Positions 25,301-34,017 of a stretch of 40,222 bases of DNA are shown in pieces. The position numbers and the translations under genes were made by a program. The number at the start of each line of letters is the position of its first letter. The stretch's first letter is position 1. The notes beneath the pieces were generated by a model. It saw only the letters and a list, made by a program, of their open reading frames with translations. It had not been told where the DNA came from and searched no databases. This stretch comes from Candidatus Uhrbacteria bacterium RIFCSPLOWO2_01_FULL_47_25 (GTDB lineage: Bacteria > Patescibacteriota > Patescibacteriia > GWA2-46-9), in the NCBI GenBank assembly GCA_001791325.1, contig MGEK01000024.1, positions 1 through 40,222 of the forward strand, in the 5' to 3' direction.

Positions 25301-28300
25301 TAGTTACAACCACCGACACTTCTTTGGATGGCGGCATGCCCGGGACAAACGAGCCAACAATATAACTGCCGTCCGTAACACCTAGCGTGAAAGCTCCCGC
25401 TGAATCCGCCTGCGTACGCGTGCCAAAACCGCCGTTGGGAGAATAAGCGTACACCTCAGCATTAGCCATTACTTTGCCAGCGCCATCCTTCACGACACCC
25501 CTAATTTGCTTCGAGGCGGTTGAGAGCGTAAAGGTGATACTGCACCCGGCCGTACCGTCAACCGTGCAAGTAGGATTCGTCACCCGCACATCTTTGGGCT
25601 TTGGCGGCAGGTAATTTGGCGTGGGCGGCGGGCCAGCCATCATGCCCTTAGGCATCTGCGGCCCTACCCCGACAAACCATGTGCCGTCAGTCAAATTGAT
25701 GGTAAAGGCCTGCGGGTTCGTCGTCACAGACACCTGTTTCGCCTTGAATCCGCTCGGAGAACCGGCGAAAATGTCCATGGCTTCGCCAACCCCATTAGCG
25801 ATATTCACCGTGATATTTGTGCCGCCGGTCGAGGCGTTAGCAATCGTGAAGTTATAGGGAATAGAGTTGTCGTTCGCGCCACTGTTCGCGGTATCCGCTG
25901 TTTCGTTGATTATGATACGCTCGGGCATGGTCTTACCGGTGTACTCGGTTGCGCCAAGGGTAATCATCTGATCAGTAAAGAGCATATAGTCGCCAGCTTG
26001 GAGATTAGTGAAGGTGTAAGTGGCAGATCCGCCGGCAAAAGTTGTGGAGGTCGTATCCCTGGGGCCAGTCATTGGCGACATTAGATAGACGCTCATTGTG
26101 CCAGCGCCAGCGCCAGTAGCAGTAATGGTGCCGGTCAGGGTGTATGATTCACCGCTAATACCCTGAATAAAGAACGGCTGTGAGGTCATTGACTCAAGCG
26201 TGGTCGCACCATTCTTGGTTTTTATATCCACCATGTAGCCAGTGGTGTTAAAGTCTTTGGGCACCGTGGAATTCTTAATGCCGGCAATGTCAATCGTCAG
26301 GAAATCATGGCCTGCGGTATTGGTGGCGGCCGAGAGATAAACAGTGACTGTGCGAGATGAAGTGTTCACAACAACACCGTCGCCAGCTAACCCCCCTTGA
26401 GCCGCGCCAGTATCGTCGCTGTTGGCCGTGCCCGCGCATGACGCGCCGGTTGGCGCGCCGACCGCGGCGCACTTAAAGGTGATTGCGCCGGTACCGGGCC
26501 CATTAAGGTCAGTGCGCATTGGGCTATTAACATCCTGCCTTGCCGAGCTCACGTCAAAACCAGTTGGGAAAGTCAGAACAACAGCACCGCTCGCCGGAAT
26601 CTGCGCCGAGATAGGGATACGCACACCATAGATGGTTGTTTGCCCAGCCATCATGTTGAATGGCCTCACCTCTGCTGGTGGGGCAAAGCCGAAGGTAGTG
26701 CTCGAAAAATTGGTGGGTGTAAATCCGCCCTGCGTGCCAAACATATCTCCACCAGATGATCCCGGACCAAGAGCGCCTTTGGTTGTCGCGCTATTGCCGA
26801 TTGGTGACTTCCCAGTGGTGGTGCCGCTTATGGCGTTGCCAGAGAGGTCTTTGACATTGGCCACGGAAACGTAAATTTCTTTGCCAATTAGACCAGTCAC
26901 CGCCGTGCTGTGATAACCACTAATAGTCACTGTGTTCGTGGCGGCATCATAAGCGAAGCTGGCTGTGGGTGGGCTATTGGGGTCCGTTGGGATGGTAATG
27001 GTCGTGCCACTCGCTGAATCGTCCGGAGGAGTAGCGTATTTAATCGTGTAGTTACCGGGCTTTAAGACACTGGCGGCGTAGTTGATGGTATCCGTCACTT
27101 TGGCCGCGTTCATCGGTTCAGAGAAAGAAATCGCCAAATTGTAATCATCGGCGTTAACGAACGCGACATTGGGAGCGGCTGAATCTGCCGCGCCAGTCGT
27201 GAAGGTGCGAGTGACGGCCGCAATAGCCACTCCATTTAATCCCTGAATGCTAGCTGTCAAATTAAGCGTGTAGGTGGTGTTTGGCGTTAAGGCCGATTGC
27301 GGTATAAACATGGCTTGGCGGCCGATAGGATCATACTCAACTGTGCCATTAATCGCGGTTGAACCAATGGAGAGATAGAATGTGCTCGTACTGATGGTTG
27401 AAGAGTTCATGTCTTTACTGAATCCCACGCTAACAGCCCCAACGTTAACTGGAACATTGGAAGCGCTATTGTCTGGGTAAGAACCCATGATTGTTGGCGC
27501 TACGTCATCAGTGGTAGCGCTTGTCTTAAAGTCAGCTCGGAACATGGAAGTTGCAATTTGATCGGGCGGACCAAGTGTGATCATAGTTCCTGCCCTAGCG
27601 CCTCCCAAAACTTTCAAGCGATAACTGGTACTCGCCGCAAAGGTTCCGCTATTGTAGGAATTGAGCAGTGTGACGGTGGCGTTCTTCTTAGTTGTGTCAA
27701 GGGCAACGGTGCTAATGGCGCTTGAAGAAACATTGGCTTCAATTGTGCCGGAAACAGTGAAAAGCTGAACATTATCTTTCAAGAGATAGCCGCCGCCGTC
27801 ATCAGCCATTGGTTCGGAGAAGTTAATAACTACTTTACTGTTACGAGGCACGTCAATCGCGCCCGGCGTGGGAGTCGTGCCAAGAACGTACGGCGGAACG
27901 AATTGGCCAGAGCCAAAGGTGCCGCCGCCAGAAAACGTACCAGTGGTGCTATTGAAACCGCTAAAGTTGGCGGTGGAACCAGTGGTAAAGGTGAAGGCAT
28001 ATCCGCCGTCTGGTTGATTGCCCTGAATTGGGTTACCAGCCGTGTCAGTCACATTAGCGCTAACTTTAACGGCAATGGTCTTATTGTCGCCTAAAGTACA
28101 CGGAGCCCCGCTACAGCCGCTTTGTGACAGCGACCAAACAGCCATATTGGCTTCTGGCGGAAGCATTGGAACGCCAACTGGCGCCGTTGAATAATAAGTC
28201 CATGAACCCTTAGTTGAGGTAATATCGCTCAAAGCGCCAGTGGAGATATTCACTTCGTTTATGGTGAGGTTAGTGGCTGTAATGGTTGATTGGCTCATGG

Positions 28301-31067
28301 TTTTGCTGAGCACAACGAAAATCTTGAAGTTGGAATCGCTGCCAGGCATATTCATCATCCCATCCATTGGACCAGTAAACTTCACGCGAGCTCTGGTAGT
28401 GTCACCGCCAAATCCGCCAAATGACCCTTGGCCAAGCTGGAAATTAATACTAGTGGAGCCGGCTGGAATACCGTTAATCATCCGGTCAGAATAACCTTCC
28501 CTGACCGCCACGATGTCATAAGTGCCGGCAGTTAATCCGGTTAAAGTATAGGCGCAACTCGCATCAGTGGATGTGCTAAAGCCAGTACCTTCGGCAAAAA
28601 CAGCGGCTAATTGCACGCCAGCCGAACAAGTGCCAGTGCCGTCTTGCACCGAACCAGCGATCGTGCTTGCTCCAGCCGTGACCGAGGTCAATTGAAATGG
28701 CGTTGTGCCGTCAGGTTGCTTAAAGTTAGTAGTGTTTGTGCCATCACTTGCCTGCAAGTAGTAGCGTACGATTGTACCAGCGGTGCTAATCGTGGCTGAC
28801 GGAATACGGTATCTAAAGTAACCATTGCCAACAGCCGTTGGCGCCGCTCCTTCGGTGGTGGGATCGCAAGCCGCGCCCGCGCAGTAAAATATCTTGGTTG
28901 TGAGGGCTGGCGTAGAGGTCGCGGTAGCCATGTTGTCGTTCACCCGAGCATAGATATCTAAATTGGCGATAGCTGTGGCTTGGAAAACTGGCCGGTGCAT
29001 AACCATTGGCGGCGTGACATCAGAAATTGAAGATACGGTCGTAAAGCCCCTGACTGGCGTCTGCTCAAGCGGAGTAGCCACATCAGAAACATTGGCTACT
29101 GTTTCGCTATAAGTTTTCACTTGCCAATAGTAAGTAGTATTTGGCGCCAAGGGGGTTGCCTGCGTAATGATACGGAATGTCCCCTGCCCATACATCAAGT
29201 TGCAAGTCGTGACGTCGCAGTGAGAACCGTTGGTGTTCTGGCCATCAGCCGGTTTAGGGAAAGTGTAGTCCCAAAGTGCCGTGCCGGCAAAATTGGAAGT
29301 GGATTTAACTATGACGCGATAGCTGTTAACGCTCACGTTTGTTGAAGGGCTAAATCCAAGGCCTGGAGGAAGAGGCACGTTGGTAGCGTTCTCGCCGGGC
29401 ATCAAAAGATTAAGGCCACTGCCGCCGGCCGCGAAGACGTTAAAGCCATTGGGCATAGTGACTATTTGAGCGCCAGTGGTCACTTTGACATCGCGGTTAC
29501 CAACACTTGCGCCACCGGCAATACTCACTGATATAGTTATGCTAGTTGAGCTGGAGCTTGTAGGAACACAACCGCCCGCCGAGCAAATATTGGTATCTTC
29601 AGTACCGCTGGATAAAAACTGCACTCTGCTTGAGCCGCTAAAAGTTGTATTCGAACCCGTGATAGTCACTGACATACTGGTCGCTCCTTGCGGCCCGCCG
29701 CCCGGACTAACATTCATAATGCCCGGCACGCCGCCGCCCGCGGATGCTATGTTCAATGTAAACATCCTAGTGGCTGTGGCGGGAGTTCCCGCAAAGTCCG
29801 TCACGGTCAACGTAAATTGGTAGCTCCCAGGGTTGGCCACGGCGCTTGTGCCAAACAATTTACCGGTCTGATTGTCGGTTGGCGTAGCCGTGAGACTAGT
29901 AAATCCTAAACTCGCCAGCAGAGTAGCATCGGCCGAGCTGACGCTCCATTTATAATTCCCAGATGACGGAGTGCCGCCTGCGGCAGCAAACGTCACGAGA
30001 GGCGAACCAACCGCGTACGTTGTGCCGACACTTGCTGTTGGGATAGTCGGAGTGCTAATAGCGAGCGCGCTAGTAACAGGTACCGCACCAGTACCCACCG
30101 CCGTGCCTCCAAAGTCAGCAATCTTGTTTGAACCAGCGGCTAAGGTTGAAGGCGATCCGTCAACATCACCACTGTCCAAATTGTCGCTTAAAGTAACGAT
30201 GGCAAAATCTTGACCCTCGGTATGACTAATAGCACTAATGGTTGTCCCGCCGGTTGTACCAAGATCACTGAAAGTAAATGGGCTGTCGGCCAAAGCAATG
30301 GCGCCGCCTACTCCGTATTTTCTAACGGGTTTATTAAAACGCACGGTTAAAGTGCTGGCCCCAGCGTAACCTGATACGCTTGTGATTGCCACTACGGCAG
30401 TATCCGCGCGGAGGAAGTTCATAGGAGAAGGGGCTTCCGCTGCCGGCCCATTACCGTCAGAAGTTACTACGCCGCTGGCTGGGACTACCGCTCGGATTTC
30501 ATCGTTGTTGCTAATGCCAGCCGCGGTTTTTATTACAATATAAAATATCTTAGCAGTGCCATTGGGGAGGTTGCGATCGGTATCATTGACATCGGTCGTC
30601 AAAGTTATGTTAGTGGTACTTGGAGTCCAATTTGGAGAAGCGGCCAAAGTCACAATCGGATCAATGCCATCCTCAAAAGTGCCGGCCACTCCGCTGTCAG
30701 TATAGAGCGCCACGCCAGAGGTCGCGTCAGTTGCTATTGCCAGCAAATCAGTGGTGGCAAACCCTGTACCACTAAAATTCACTGTTGCCGAAGTCAGAGT
30801 CTGACTAGCTTGCGAAGCAGTGGTACTAATTTTTAAAATCGCGATGGCTGGTGAGCTCGCAGGTATGGGCACACCTGGAAAACTACTATTAATTTGCCCG
30901 TGGGTAACGGTCACGGTGCTTGCCGCGCGCACCGTTAATTTTTTAATCGGTCCGTTCCATCCCGGAAACGTAAAAATGACAGCTAAAGCTGCCACCACAA
31001 CGAGCGACGCCATAGACGCCGCAAAAACGTCAATTTCAAACTTTTCCCTCTTTGGAAGTTGCTCCAT
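22302..31067 (-). CDS. Giant cell-surface protein with Ig-like, carboxypeptidase-regulatory and FN3 domains
   Basis: 2921 residues. A cytoplasmic N-tail and one transmembrane or signal-anchor helix (about 13-33, SMASLVVVAALAVIFTF) precede a very long Ser/Thr/Gly-rich exterior. I see Ig-like modules of the Big_5 type (FSKDMNSSTIS, GVAIAAVTRTFTTGA), an IPT-like unit (MNVSPGGGPQGATS), at least six carboxypeptidase-regulatory-like repeats (ISGKVTDGTNVAQGANVYAY and relatives), one fibronectin III domain (about 2580-2670), a Pro/Thr linker (about 2682-2726) and a C-terminal domain (about 2795-2921) with repeats ending ADWDAVRAISYSGAKR. Closely spaced Cys pairs (ICSAGGC, HCDVTTC, YCAGAAC, GCSGAPC) suggest disulfides. 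Probably an adhesin or sheath protein; ligand unknown. No Shine-Dalgarno site at the ATG. Confidence 0.93.
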   Translation of the reverse strand: MEQLPKREKFEIDVFAASMASLVVVAALAVIFTFPGWNGPIKKLTVRAASTVTVTHGQINSSFPGVPIPASSPAIAILKISTTASQASQTLTSATVNFSGTGFATTDLLAIATDATSGVALYTDSGVAGTFEDGIDPIVTLAASPNWTPSTTNITLTTDVNDTDRNLPNGTAKIFYIVIKTAAGISNNDEIRAVVPASGVVTSDGNGPAAEAPSPMNFLRADTAVVAITSVSGYAGASTLTVRFNKPVRKYGVGGAIALADSPFTFSDLGTTGGTTISAISHTEGQDFAIVTLSDNLDSGDVDGSPSTLAAGSNKIADFGGTAVGTGAVPVTSALAISTPTIPTASVGTTYAVGSPLVTFAAAGGTPSSGNYKWSVSSADATLLASLGFTSLTATPTDNQTGKLFGTSAVANPGSYQFTLTVTDFAGTPATATRMFTLNIASAGGGVPGIMNVSPGGGPQGATSMSVTITGSNTTFSGSSRVQFLSSGTEDTNICSAGGCVPTSSSSTSITISVSIAGGASVGNRDVKVTTGAQIVTMPNGFNVFAAGGSGLNLLMPGENATNVPLPPGLGFSPSTNVSVNSYRVIVKSTSNFAGTALWDYTFPKPADGQNTNGSHCDVTTCNLMYGQGTFRIITQATPLAPNTTYYWQVKTYSETVANVSDVATPLEQTPVRGFTTVSSISDVTPPMVMHRPVFQATAIANLDIYARVNDNMATATSTPALTTKIFYCAGAACDPTTEGAAPTAVGNGYFRYRIPSATISTAGTIVRYYLQASDGTNTTNFKQPDGTTPFQLTSVTAGASTIAGSVQDGTGTCSAGVQLAAVFAEGTGFSTSTDASCAYTLTGLTAGTYDIVAVREGYSDRMINGIPAGSTSINFQLGQGSFGGFGGDTTRARVKFTGPMDGMMNMPGSDSNFKIFVVLSKTMSQSTITATNLTINEVNISTGALSDITSTKGSWTYYSTAPVGVPMLPPEANMAVWSLSQSGCSGAPCTLGDNKTIAVKVSANVTDTAGNPIQGNQPDGGYAFTFTTGSTANFSGFNSTTGTFSGGGTFGSGQFVPPYVLGTTPTPGAIDVPRNSKVVINFSEPMADDGGGYLLKDNVQLFTVSGTIEANVSSSAISTVALDTTKKNATVTLLNSYNSGTFAASTSYRLKVLGGARAGTMITLGPPDQIATSMFRADFKTSATTDDVAPTIMGSYPDNSASNVPVNVGAVSVGFSKDMNSSTISTSTFYLSIGSTAINGTVEYDPIGRQAMFIPQSALTPNTTYTLNLTASIQGLNGVAIAAVTRTFTTGAADSAAPNVAFVNADDYNLAISFSEPMNAAKVTDTINYAASVLKPGNYTIKYATPPDDSASGTTITIPTDPNSPPTASFAYDAATNTVTISGYHSTAVTGLIGKEIYVSVANVKDLSGNAISGTTTGKSPIGNSATTKGALGPGSSGGDMFGTQGGFTPTNFSSTTFGFAPPAEVRPFNMMAGQTTIYGVRIPISAQIPASGAVVLTFPTGFDVSSARQDVNSPMRTDLNGPGTGAITFKCAAVGAPTGASCAGTANSDDTGAAQGGLAGDGVVVNTSSRTVTVYLSAATNTAGHDFLTIDIAGIKNSTVPKDFNTTGYMVDIKTKNGATTLESMTSQPFFIQGISGESYTLTGTITATGAGAGTMSVYLMSPMTGPRDTTSTTFAGGSATYTFTNLQAGDYMLFTDQMITLGATEYTGKTMPERIIINETADTANSGANDNSIPYNFTIANASTGGTNITVNIANGVGEAMDIFAGSPSGFKAKQVSVTTNPQAFTINLTDGTWFVGVGPQMPKGMMAGPPPTPNYLPPKPKDVRVTNPTCTVDGTAGCSITFTLSTASKQIRGVVKDGAGKVMANAEVYAYSPNGGFGTRTQADSAGAFTLGVTDGSYIVGSFVPGMPPSKEVSVVVTTDATTYLLIDGATTAITPTAAATSFILKVAKPDYTISGKVTDGTNVAQGANVYAYRNDGPGYANANTDSSGNYTLYVSNGTWKVGTFLPQYGNLAELTVTINGVSATNQNFSPTATGTFRAVSGTVTSGGVAVQGAFVRLSGNGMFNETITGADGIYSFKVPVGSGYIIRAFIPNVGESAPLAAFDVAGSDVTGKDITVTTPRTVTVTFSASVTKAFIDLFSSNGVGNRVEINNTTTGTLQVPDSLPNSGYNVRVGMPGTAIGLTDIAGTGGTVYSSTTGVVTVDSNEALTVTVPTLRAVTGTVTDGTNNLADAWVEVVSNANGVHFGTKTATNGSFTLNMADGTYKVNAMKPGFFREPSNLIVNDTTAAQTLTVSAASTTIAGRVFIGSNGAANAFIRAEKQGGGFAGAQADATGNYTLYVNSGVWRVMAVADGYAEAAYAQNPIDVTGGSVSSKDITVSTAVSLAAPKTKPITPASGGTLEDTTAGVKLTIPANALGTSTSAGNVQAKETNNVRETSSAKPLKSFDSSTGSYVNMAKEIKATDSSGNPITTLNGSITVEMTYTLAELAATASGSDTSINTQAEADTLKMAYWDETTSNWVTKPTTITYKNSSGNIITDMTTIDTTSEFSTNVATATISAATDHFSLYAPVVSADGAPTSAPSGLARTSGTTTSITMGWTQVSGATGYTIYRSGTSGGTFTRVTDADPTVSSGSTVTYTNTALTAGTTYYYKITALNAVGESLASSEVSMATSAVSSGASSGGGIYTPAPTQTTPTTTKQPTTTDTTSKTPVASEPVAAPVEASPITQIISEATNIATANAETIAKEAGKSRDLGLEQRYESTIVARIIVANTPAATKAKVLNFVTYGTSTTQVLGAGERGGVVNSFRAAYGKVPTNEADWQDVIKIANGRWPSALSATREKAVSVTFKKIYLRDPNRTNARDDAAVTVMAYGLRSAVRNLDSEKAAINSYKAIFKKVPTLAADWDAVRAISYSGAKR

Positions 31068-31102
31068 ATGTTTTTATTTTGATTATTTATTTTGACTAAA
31101 TT

Positions 31103-31118
31103 GCGCTAATTTTAGCGC
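31103..31118. promoter_or_regulatory. Palindrome at the start of the giant-gene transcript
   Basis: GCGCTAATTTTAGCGC, 7-2-7 perfect. It lies 5-20 bases into the predicted transcript of the giant gene and could be an operator or a 5' mRNA hairpin. Confidence 0.4.
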
Positions 31119-31129
31119 TTTATGTACGT

Positions 31130-31158
31130 ATTATAGCATATTCACCAACTTTTTGCAA
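31130..31158 (-). promoter_or_regulatory. Promoter of the giant surface-protein gene
   Basis: On the minus strand TTGCAA (31158-31153), 17-bp spacer, and a perfect TATAAT (31135-31130) preceded by TGC, an extended -10. Predicted start near 31123 gives a 5' leader of about 56 nt. Confidence 0.75.
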
Positions 31159-31197
31159 GGTTTACCCAAATATTATTCTATGATAAGATGCGGCGGG

Positions 31198-31215
31198 TAT
31201 AATTACGGACCGTAA
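31198..31215 (+). promoter_or_regulatory. glnA -10 box and overlapping palindrome
   Basis: TATAAT at 31198-31203 on the plus strand, with no good -35 at 16-18 bp. It overlaps TTACGG-A-CCGTAA (31203-31215), a perfect 6-1-6 palindrome at the expected transcription start. A weak -35 with a start-site palindrome fits a regulated promoter; the regulator is unknown. Confidence 0.45.
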
Positions 31216-31254
31216 ATTCTCAACTTAACAAGAAAAACCAAATGGAGGGACCCA

Positions 31255-32598
31255 ATGGCCGCAAGAAAGAAAGATGACGAGACTCAAGCAAGGCGGATTC
31301 AAGCAGTCGTGAAAAAGGAGGGCGTAGCTTTCATCAGTCTGCAATTCTCGGATCTCTTGGGACAGCCCAAGATCGTCACGGTGAGCGCGGAAAAGCTGGA
31401 TGACATCTTGGACAGCGGCATCTGGTTTGACGGCTCTTCGGTTGAAGGGTTTGCCCGAATCGCCGAAAGCGACATGTTGCTCCGACCTGATCTCAACACC
31501 TTTGCCATTGTCCCGTGGAACACTGAAAGAAAAACCGCACGACTCATCTGCAATGTTTTCATGATGTCTGGCGAACCGCTGCAAGCCGACCCTCGCTACA
31601 TCCTCCAACAGGTTTTGCGGAGAGCGAAGGAAAAGGGCTTTGATGACTACTGTGTCGGAGCCGAGCTGGAGTTTTACCTCTTGGAGCGCTCGGCTCTGCC
31701 CAAACTACAGCCGCATGACCATAAGGGGTACTTTGACTATACCCCGCAATCCCGCGCCATCAACGTCATCGAGAAAACAATGGAAGCCCTCATGGCCTTT
31801 GGCATCCAGAGCGAGATGTATCATCATGAAGTTGGCCGCGGCCAGCACGAAATTGACGTACGCTACGCCAATGCTCTCGTCGCCGCCGACAATCTCCTGA
31901 CCACCAAACTCGCCCTCAAGGCCTACACCTCTGGCACGGAGCTCAAAGCCACCTGGATGCCGAAACCCTTGACTGGCTTTGCGGGCAATGGTTTGCACGT
32001 GCACCAAAGCTTGTGGAAGAATGGAGGCAACGTCTTCTATGCCGCCCAAGGAGAACATGGCCTGTCCAAAATCGCCATGCATTTTTTGGCCGGACAACTC
32101 GCACACGCCAAGGCCTTGAGCGCGATTGTCTCCCCCACTGTCAACTCCTACAAACGGCTGGTTTCTGGCTTTGAGGCGCCGGTGTATATCTGCTGGGGGC
32201 AGACCAACCGCTCTTCGCTCATCAGAATCCCCCACTCATCCAAAGAGAGGGTAGCCCAAGGGGCTCGCCTGGAATACCGCGCTCCTGATCCATCATGCAA
32301 CCCCTACCTCGCTTTCGCCGCACTGCTCGCCGCCGGCCTGGACGGAATCAAACAGGGCGATGCTCCGCCCAAAGCAGTAGAGGAAGATGTTTACCACATG
32401 AGCCAAGAATCGCTCGCCAAGCAAAACATCGCCACTTTGCCGGGTGACCTGCGCGGCGCCATTGAAGCGCTGGAGAGTGACGAGGTGATCCTAAGCATCT
32501 TCGGCGTGGCCAGAGATCGCTACCTGGAGGCCAAAAAACTGGAATGGCGTCAGTTCATGTATGAAGTGACGCCATGGGAGGTTGATAGGTATCTCTAG
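31255..32598 (+). CDS. glnA: Glutamine synthetase, type I
   Basis: 447 residues. Makes glutamine from glutamate, ammonia and ATP. Signatures seen: WFDGSSVEGF, the metal and ammonia site EVGRGQHEIDVRY, NGLHVHQSL, the ATP region VNSYKRLVSGFEAPVYICWG and RLEYRAPDPSCNPYLAFAALL. Length and the absence of the long insert fit the short GSI-alpha type, and I do not see the adenylylation-site motif. GGAGGG seven bases before the ATG sets the start. It stands alone between two minus-strand genes, with its own promoter and terminator and codon use like that of leuA, consistent with acquisition by transfer (inference). Confidence 0.96.
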   Translation: MAARKKDDETQARRIQAVVKKEGVAFISLQFSDLLGQPKIVTVSAEKLDDILDSGIWFDGSSVEGFARIAESDMLLRPDLNTFAIVPWNTERKTARLICNVFMMSGEPLQADPRYILQQVLRRAKEKGFDDYCVGAELEFYLLERSALPKLQPHDHKGYFDYTPQSRAINVIEKTMEALMAFGIQSEMYHHEVGRGQHEIDVRYANALVAADNLLTTKLALKAYTSGTELKATWMPKPLTGFAGNGLHVHQSLWKNGGNVFYAAQGEHGLSKIAMHFLAGQLAHAKALSAIVSPTVNSYKRLVSGFEAPVYICWGQTNRSSLIRIPHSSKERVAQGARLEYRAPDPSCNPYLAFAALLAAGLDGIKQGDAPPKAVEEDVYHMSQESLAKQNIATLPGDLRGAIEALESDEVILSIFGVARDRYLEAKKLEWRQFMYEVTPWEVDRYL

Positions 32599-32652
32599 TC
32601 ACCATACCCAACCGGCTGACTAACACAACTTAGAGGAGGGTAGATCTAAAAT

Positions 32653-32683
32653 GCGCCCCGCCACCAGCGAGGCGCGTTTTTTT
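32653..32683. terminator. Terminator of glnA, probably shared with the peroxiredoxin gene
   Basis: GCGCC-C-CGC pairs with GCG-A-GGCGC (one C-A mismatch) around CACCA, then GCG and seven T residues on the plus strand. In the opposite direction ATTTTAG follows, so it can serve the convergent gene that ends at 32686. Confidence 0.85.
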
Positions 32684-32685
32684 AA

Positions 32686-33210
32686 TCACACTTTGCCAAG
32701 CGTTTTTTGTCCCTCTTCCCAGTCCACCGGACAAAGTTCGCCTGATTGTATGGCCTTCAGCACACGCAGGGTTTCTTTGACCGAACGGCCAACTGAACCG
32801 GCGGAAATAACAATGTATTTCACGCTGCCATCTGGATCAATAATAAAGAGTCCCCTCTCTGCCGAACCGTCATCTTCGTTTAATACGCCGTAATCTCGCG
32901 CCATACGCTGCGTAGTATCAGCCAAAATTGGATAGGCAACTTCGGCAAGATCACGTTCAAACCAAGCCTTGTGCGACCACTCTGAATCAGTGGAGGCGGC
33001 GAGAATTACGCAGTTGAGCGCCTTAAATTCGCTCTCGTGTTTCGCAAAGCCGCGAAGCTCTGTTGGACAAACAAACGTAAAATCACGCGGATAGAAGAAT
33101 AGCACCAACCATTTTCCTTTGTAGTCTACAAGGTTCACTTTGGTAAACTCACCCTTATGGCAAGCGACGATGTTCCGGAAATCCGGAGCTGGTTTATTTA
33201 GATGAAGCAT
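32686..33210 (-). CDS. 2-Cys peroxiredoxin (AhpC/TSA family)
   Basis: 174 residues. The peroxidatic cysteine is C48 in FYPRDFTFVCPTE, and the resolving cysteine is C160 in GELCPVDW, so this is a typical 2-Cys enzyme reducing hydrogen peroxide and organic peroxides. No AhpF or dedicated thioredoxin reductase is nearby, so the reductant must come from elsewhere. It lies 105 bases after the superoxide dismutase gene, whose product it would clear. The spacer holds AT-rich repeats and two small hairpins. Confidence 0.95.
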   Translation of the reverse strand: MLHLNKPAPDFRNIVACHKGEFTKVNLVDYKGKWLVLFFYPRDFTFVCPTELRGFAKHESEFKALNCVILAASTDSEWSHKAWFERDLAEVAYPILADTTQRMARDYGVLNEDDGSAERGLFIIDPDGSVKYIVISAGSVGRSVKETLRVLKAIQSGELCPVDWEEGQKTLGKV

Positions 33211-33212
33211 AT

Positions 33213-33308
33213 AATTGAAGAATATAGAATATTGAATTTATCAGCCCACGGCTGATCCGCCTCGGGCGGAGAATGAAGTAAGTAGTATGTAGTGGGTAGT
33301 AAGTAGGA
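33213..33308. repeat. Repeat-rich spacer between SOD and peroxiredoxin
   Basis: GAATATAGAATATTGAA words, two abutting mini-hairpins (TCAGCC/GGCTGA and TCCGCC/GGCGGA, 33240-33270) and a run of GTAGTATGTAGTGGGTAGTAAGTAG. No gene. Confidence 0.5.
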
Positions 33309-33314
33309 AAATTT

Positions 33315-33923
33315 TCATCGTTTTATTTGACGAGCCATTTCATAAACGGCGTTGGCCGCTTCCCAATTTAGATTTGCAAAGTAGTCATTAATGTATTTGG
33401 CCCGATCAGAACCGTAATCAATAAAGTAAGCGTGTTCATAAACATCCAAAACAATAATGGGAATGGCGCCCCACACGCCGCCCTGATTATGGGCGTCACC
33501 GGTGTACACACGCAACGTTGCTTCATGTGTATCCCAAGCGAGTACTACCCAGCCGCGAGCGGCCAGGCCACACGCTCTAAAGTATGATAAAAAGTTTACC
33601 ATGGATCCATACTTCTCTGTCAACGCCTCGGCAAGCTTCCCCGAAGGCTCACCGTTACCGCCGAGCACATTGAAGTAATACTCATGAAGGTACACGCCGT
33701 TAACGGCAAACGTTTCCCCGTCTTTAAGCGCCCGCAGTTCAGAGTAGCTTTGATTTGCCAGAGAAAGATCTTTTTTGCCATGACTGAACTCGTAAAGCTT
33801 GTCGCCGATTTCATTTTTCTTATTGACATAGCCCTGATAGAGCTTGTCGTGATGAATGGCCAGCGTCTTTTCGGAAATACCGATCAGAGCTTTCTTGAAT
33901 GGTAATGGTTTTGGTTCGTACAT
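33315..33923 (-). CDS. Superoxide dismutase, Fe/Mn family
   Basis: 202 residues, usual length. Metal ligands by motif: H24 (LAIHHDKLYQGYV), a His in YLHEYYFN, and Asp and His in DVYEHAYFIDYG, where most members have DVWEHAYY. The second-shell KHH is KLY here. GGVWGAIPIIVLD precedes the ligand motif. It converts superoxide to peroxide, and the peroxiredoxin gene follows. Metal preference cannot be read safely. Directly downstream of the iron-sulfur assembly genes. Confidence 0.95.
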   Translation of the reverse strand: MYEPKPLPFKKALIGISEKTLAIHHDKLYQGYVNKKNEIGDKLYEFSHGKKDLSLANQSYSELRALKDGETFAVNGVYLHEYYFNVLGGNGEPSGKLAEALTEKYGSMVNFLSYFRACGLAARGWVVLAWDTHEATLRVYTGDAHNQGGVWGAIPIIVLDVYEHAYFIDYGSDRAKYINDYFANLNWEAANAVYEMARQIKR

Positions 33924-33925
33924 AT

Positions 33926-34017
33926 ATTTTGAAGTTAAAAGTTAAAATTCATAGTTCAAAATTTCAAGTCAAAAGCCAAAAGTTTTGAATTTTGCATTTT
34001 GACTTTTGAATTATCCA
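33926..34017. repeat. Low-complexity spacer of AAAAGTT / TTTTGAA words
   Basis: Degenerate repeats such as AAGTTAAAAGTTAAAATTC and CATTTTGACTTTTGAATT between SOD and the NifU-like gene. No gene or promoter recognised. Confidence 0.5.

Noticed and set aside
22810-31095. Many plus-strand open frames of 60-140 codons opposite the giant gene
   Set aside because: They are the antisense shadow of a low-complexity Thr/Ala/Gly/Val-rich gene. They show no start signals or recognisable domains, and the minus frame is continuous for 2921 codons.
32633-32893. ATG at 32651 preceded by GAGGAGGG, opening an 80-codon plus frame
   Set aside because: The frame runs through the glnA terminator and then antisense to the peroxiredoxin gene. 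The Shine-Dalgarno-like sequence may be a leftover of a next gene in the source operon.
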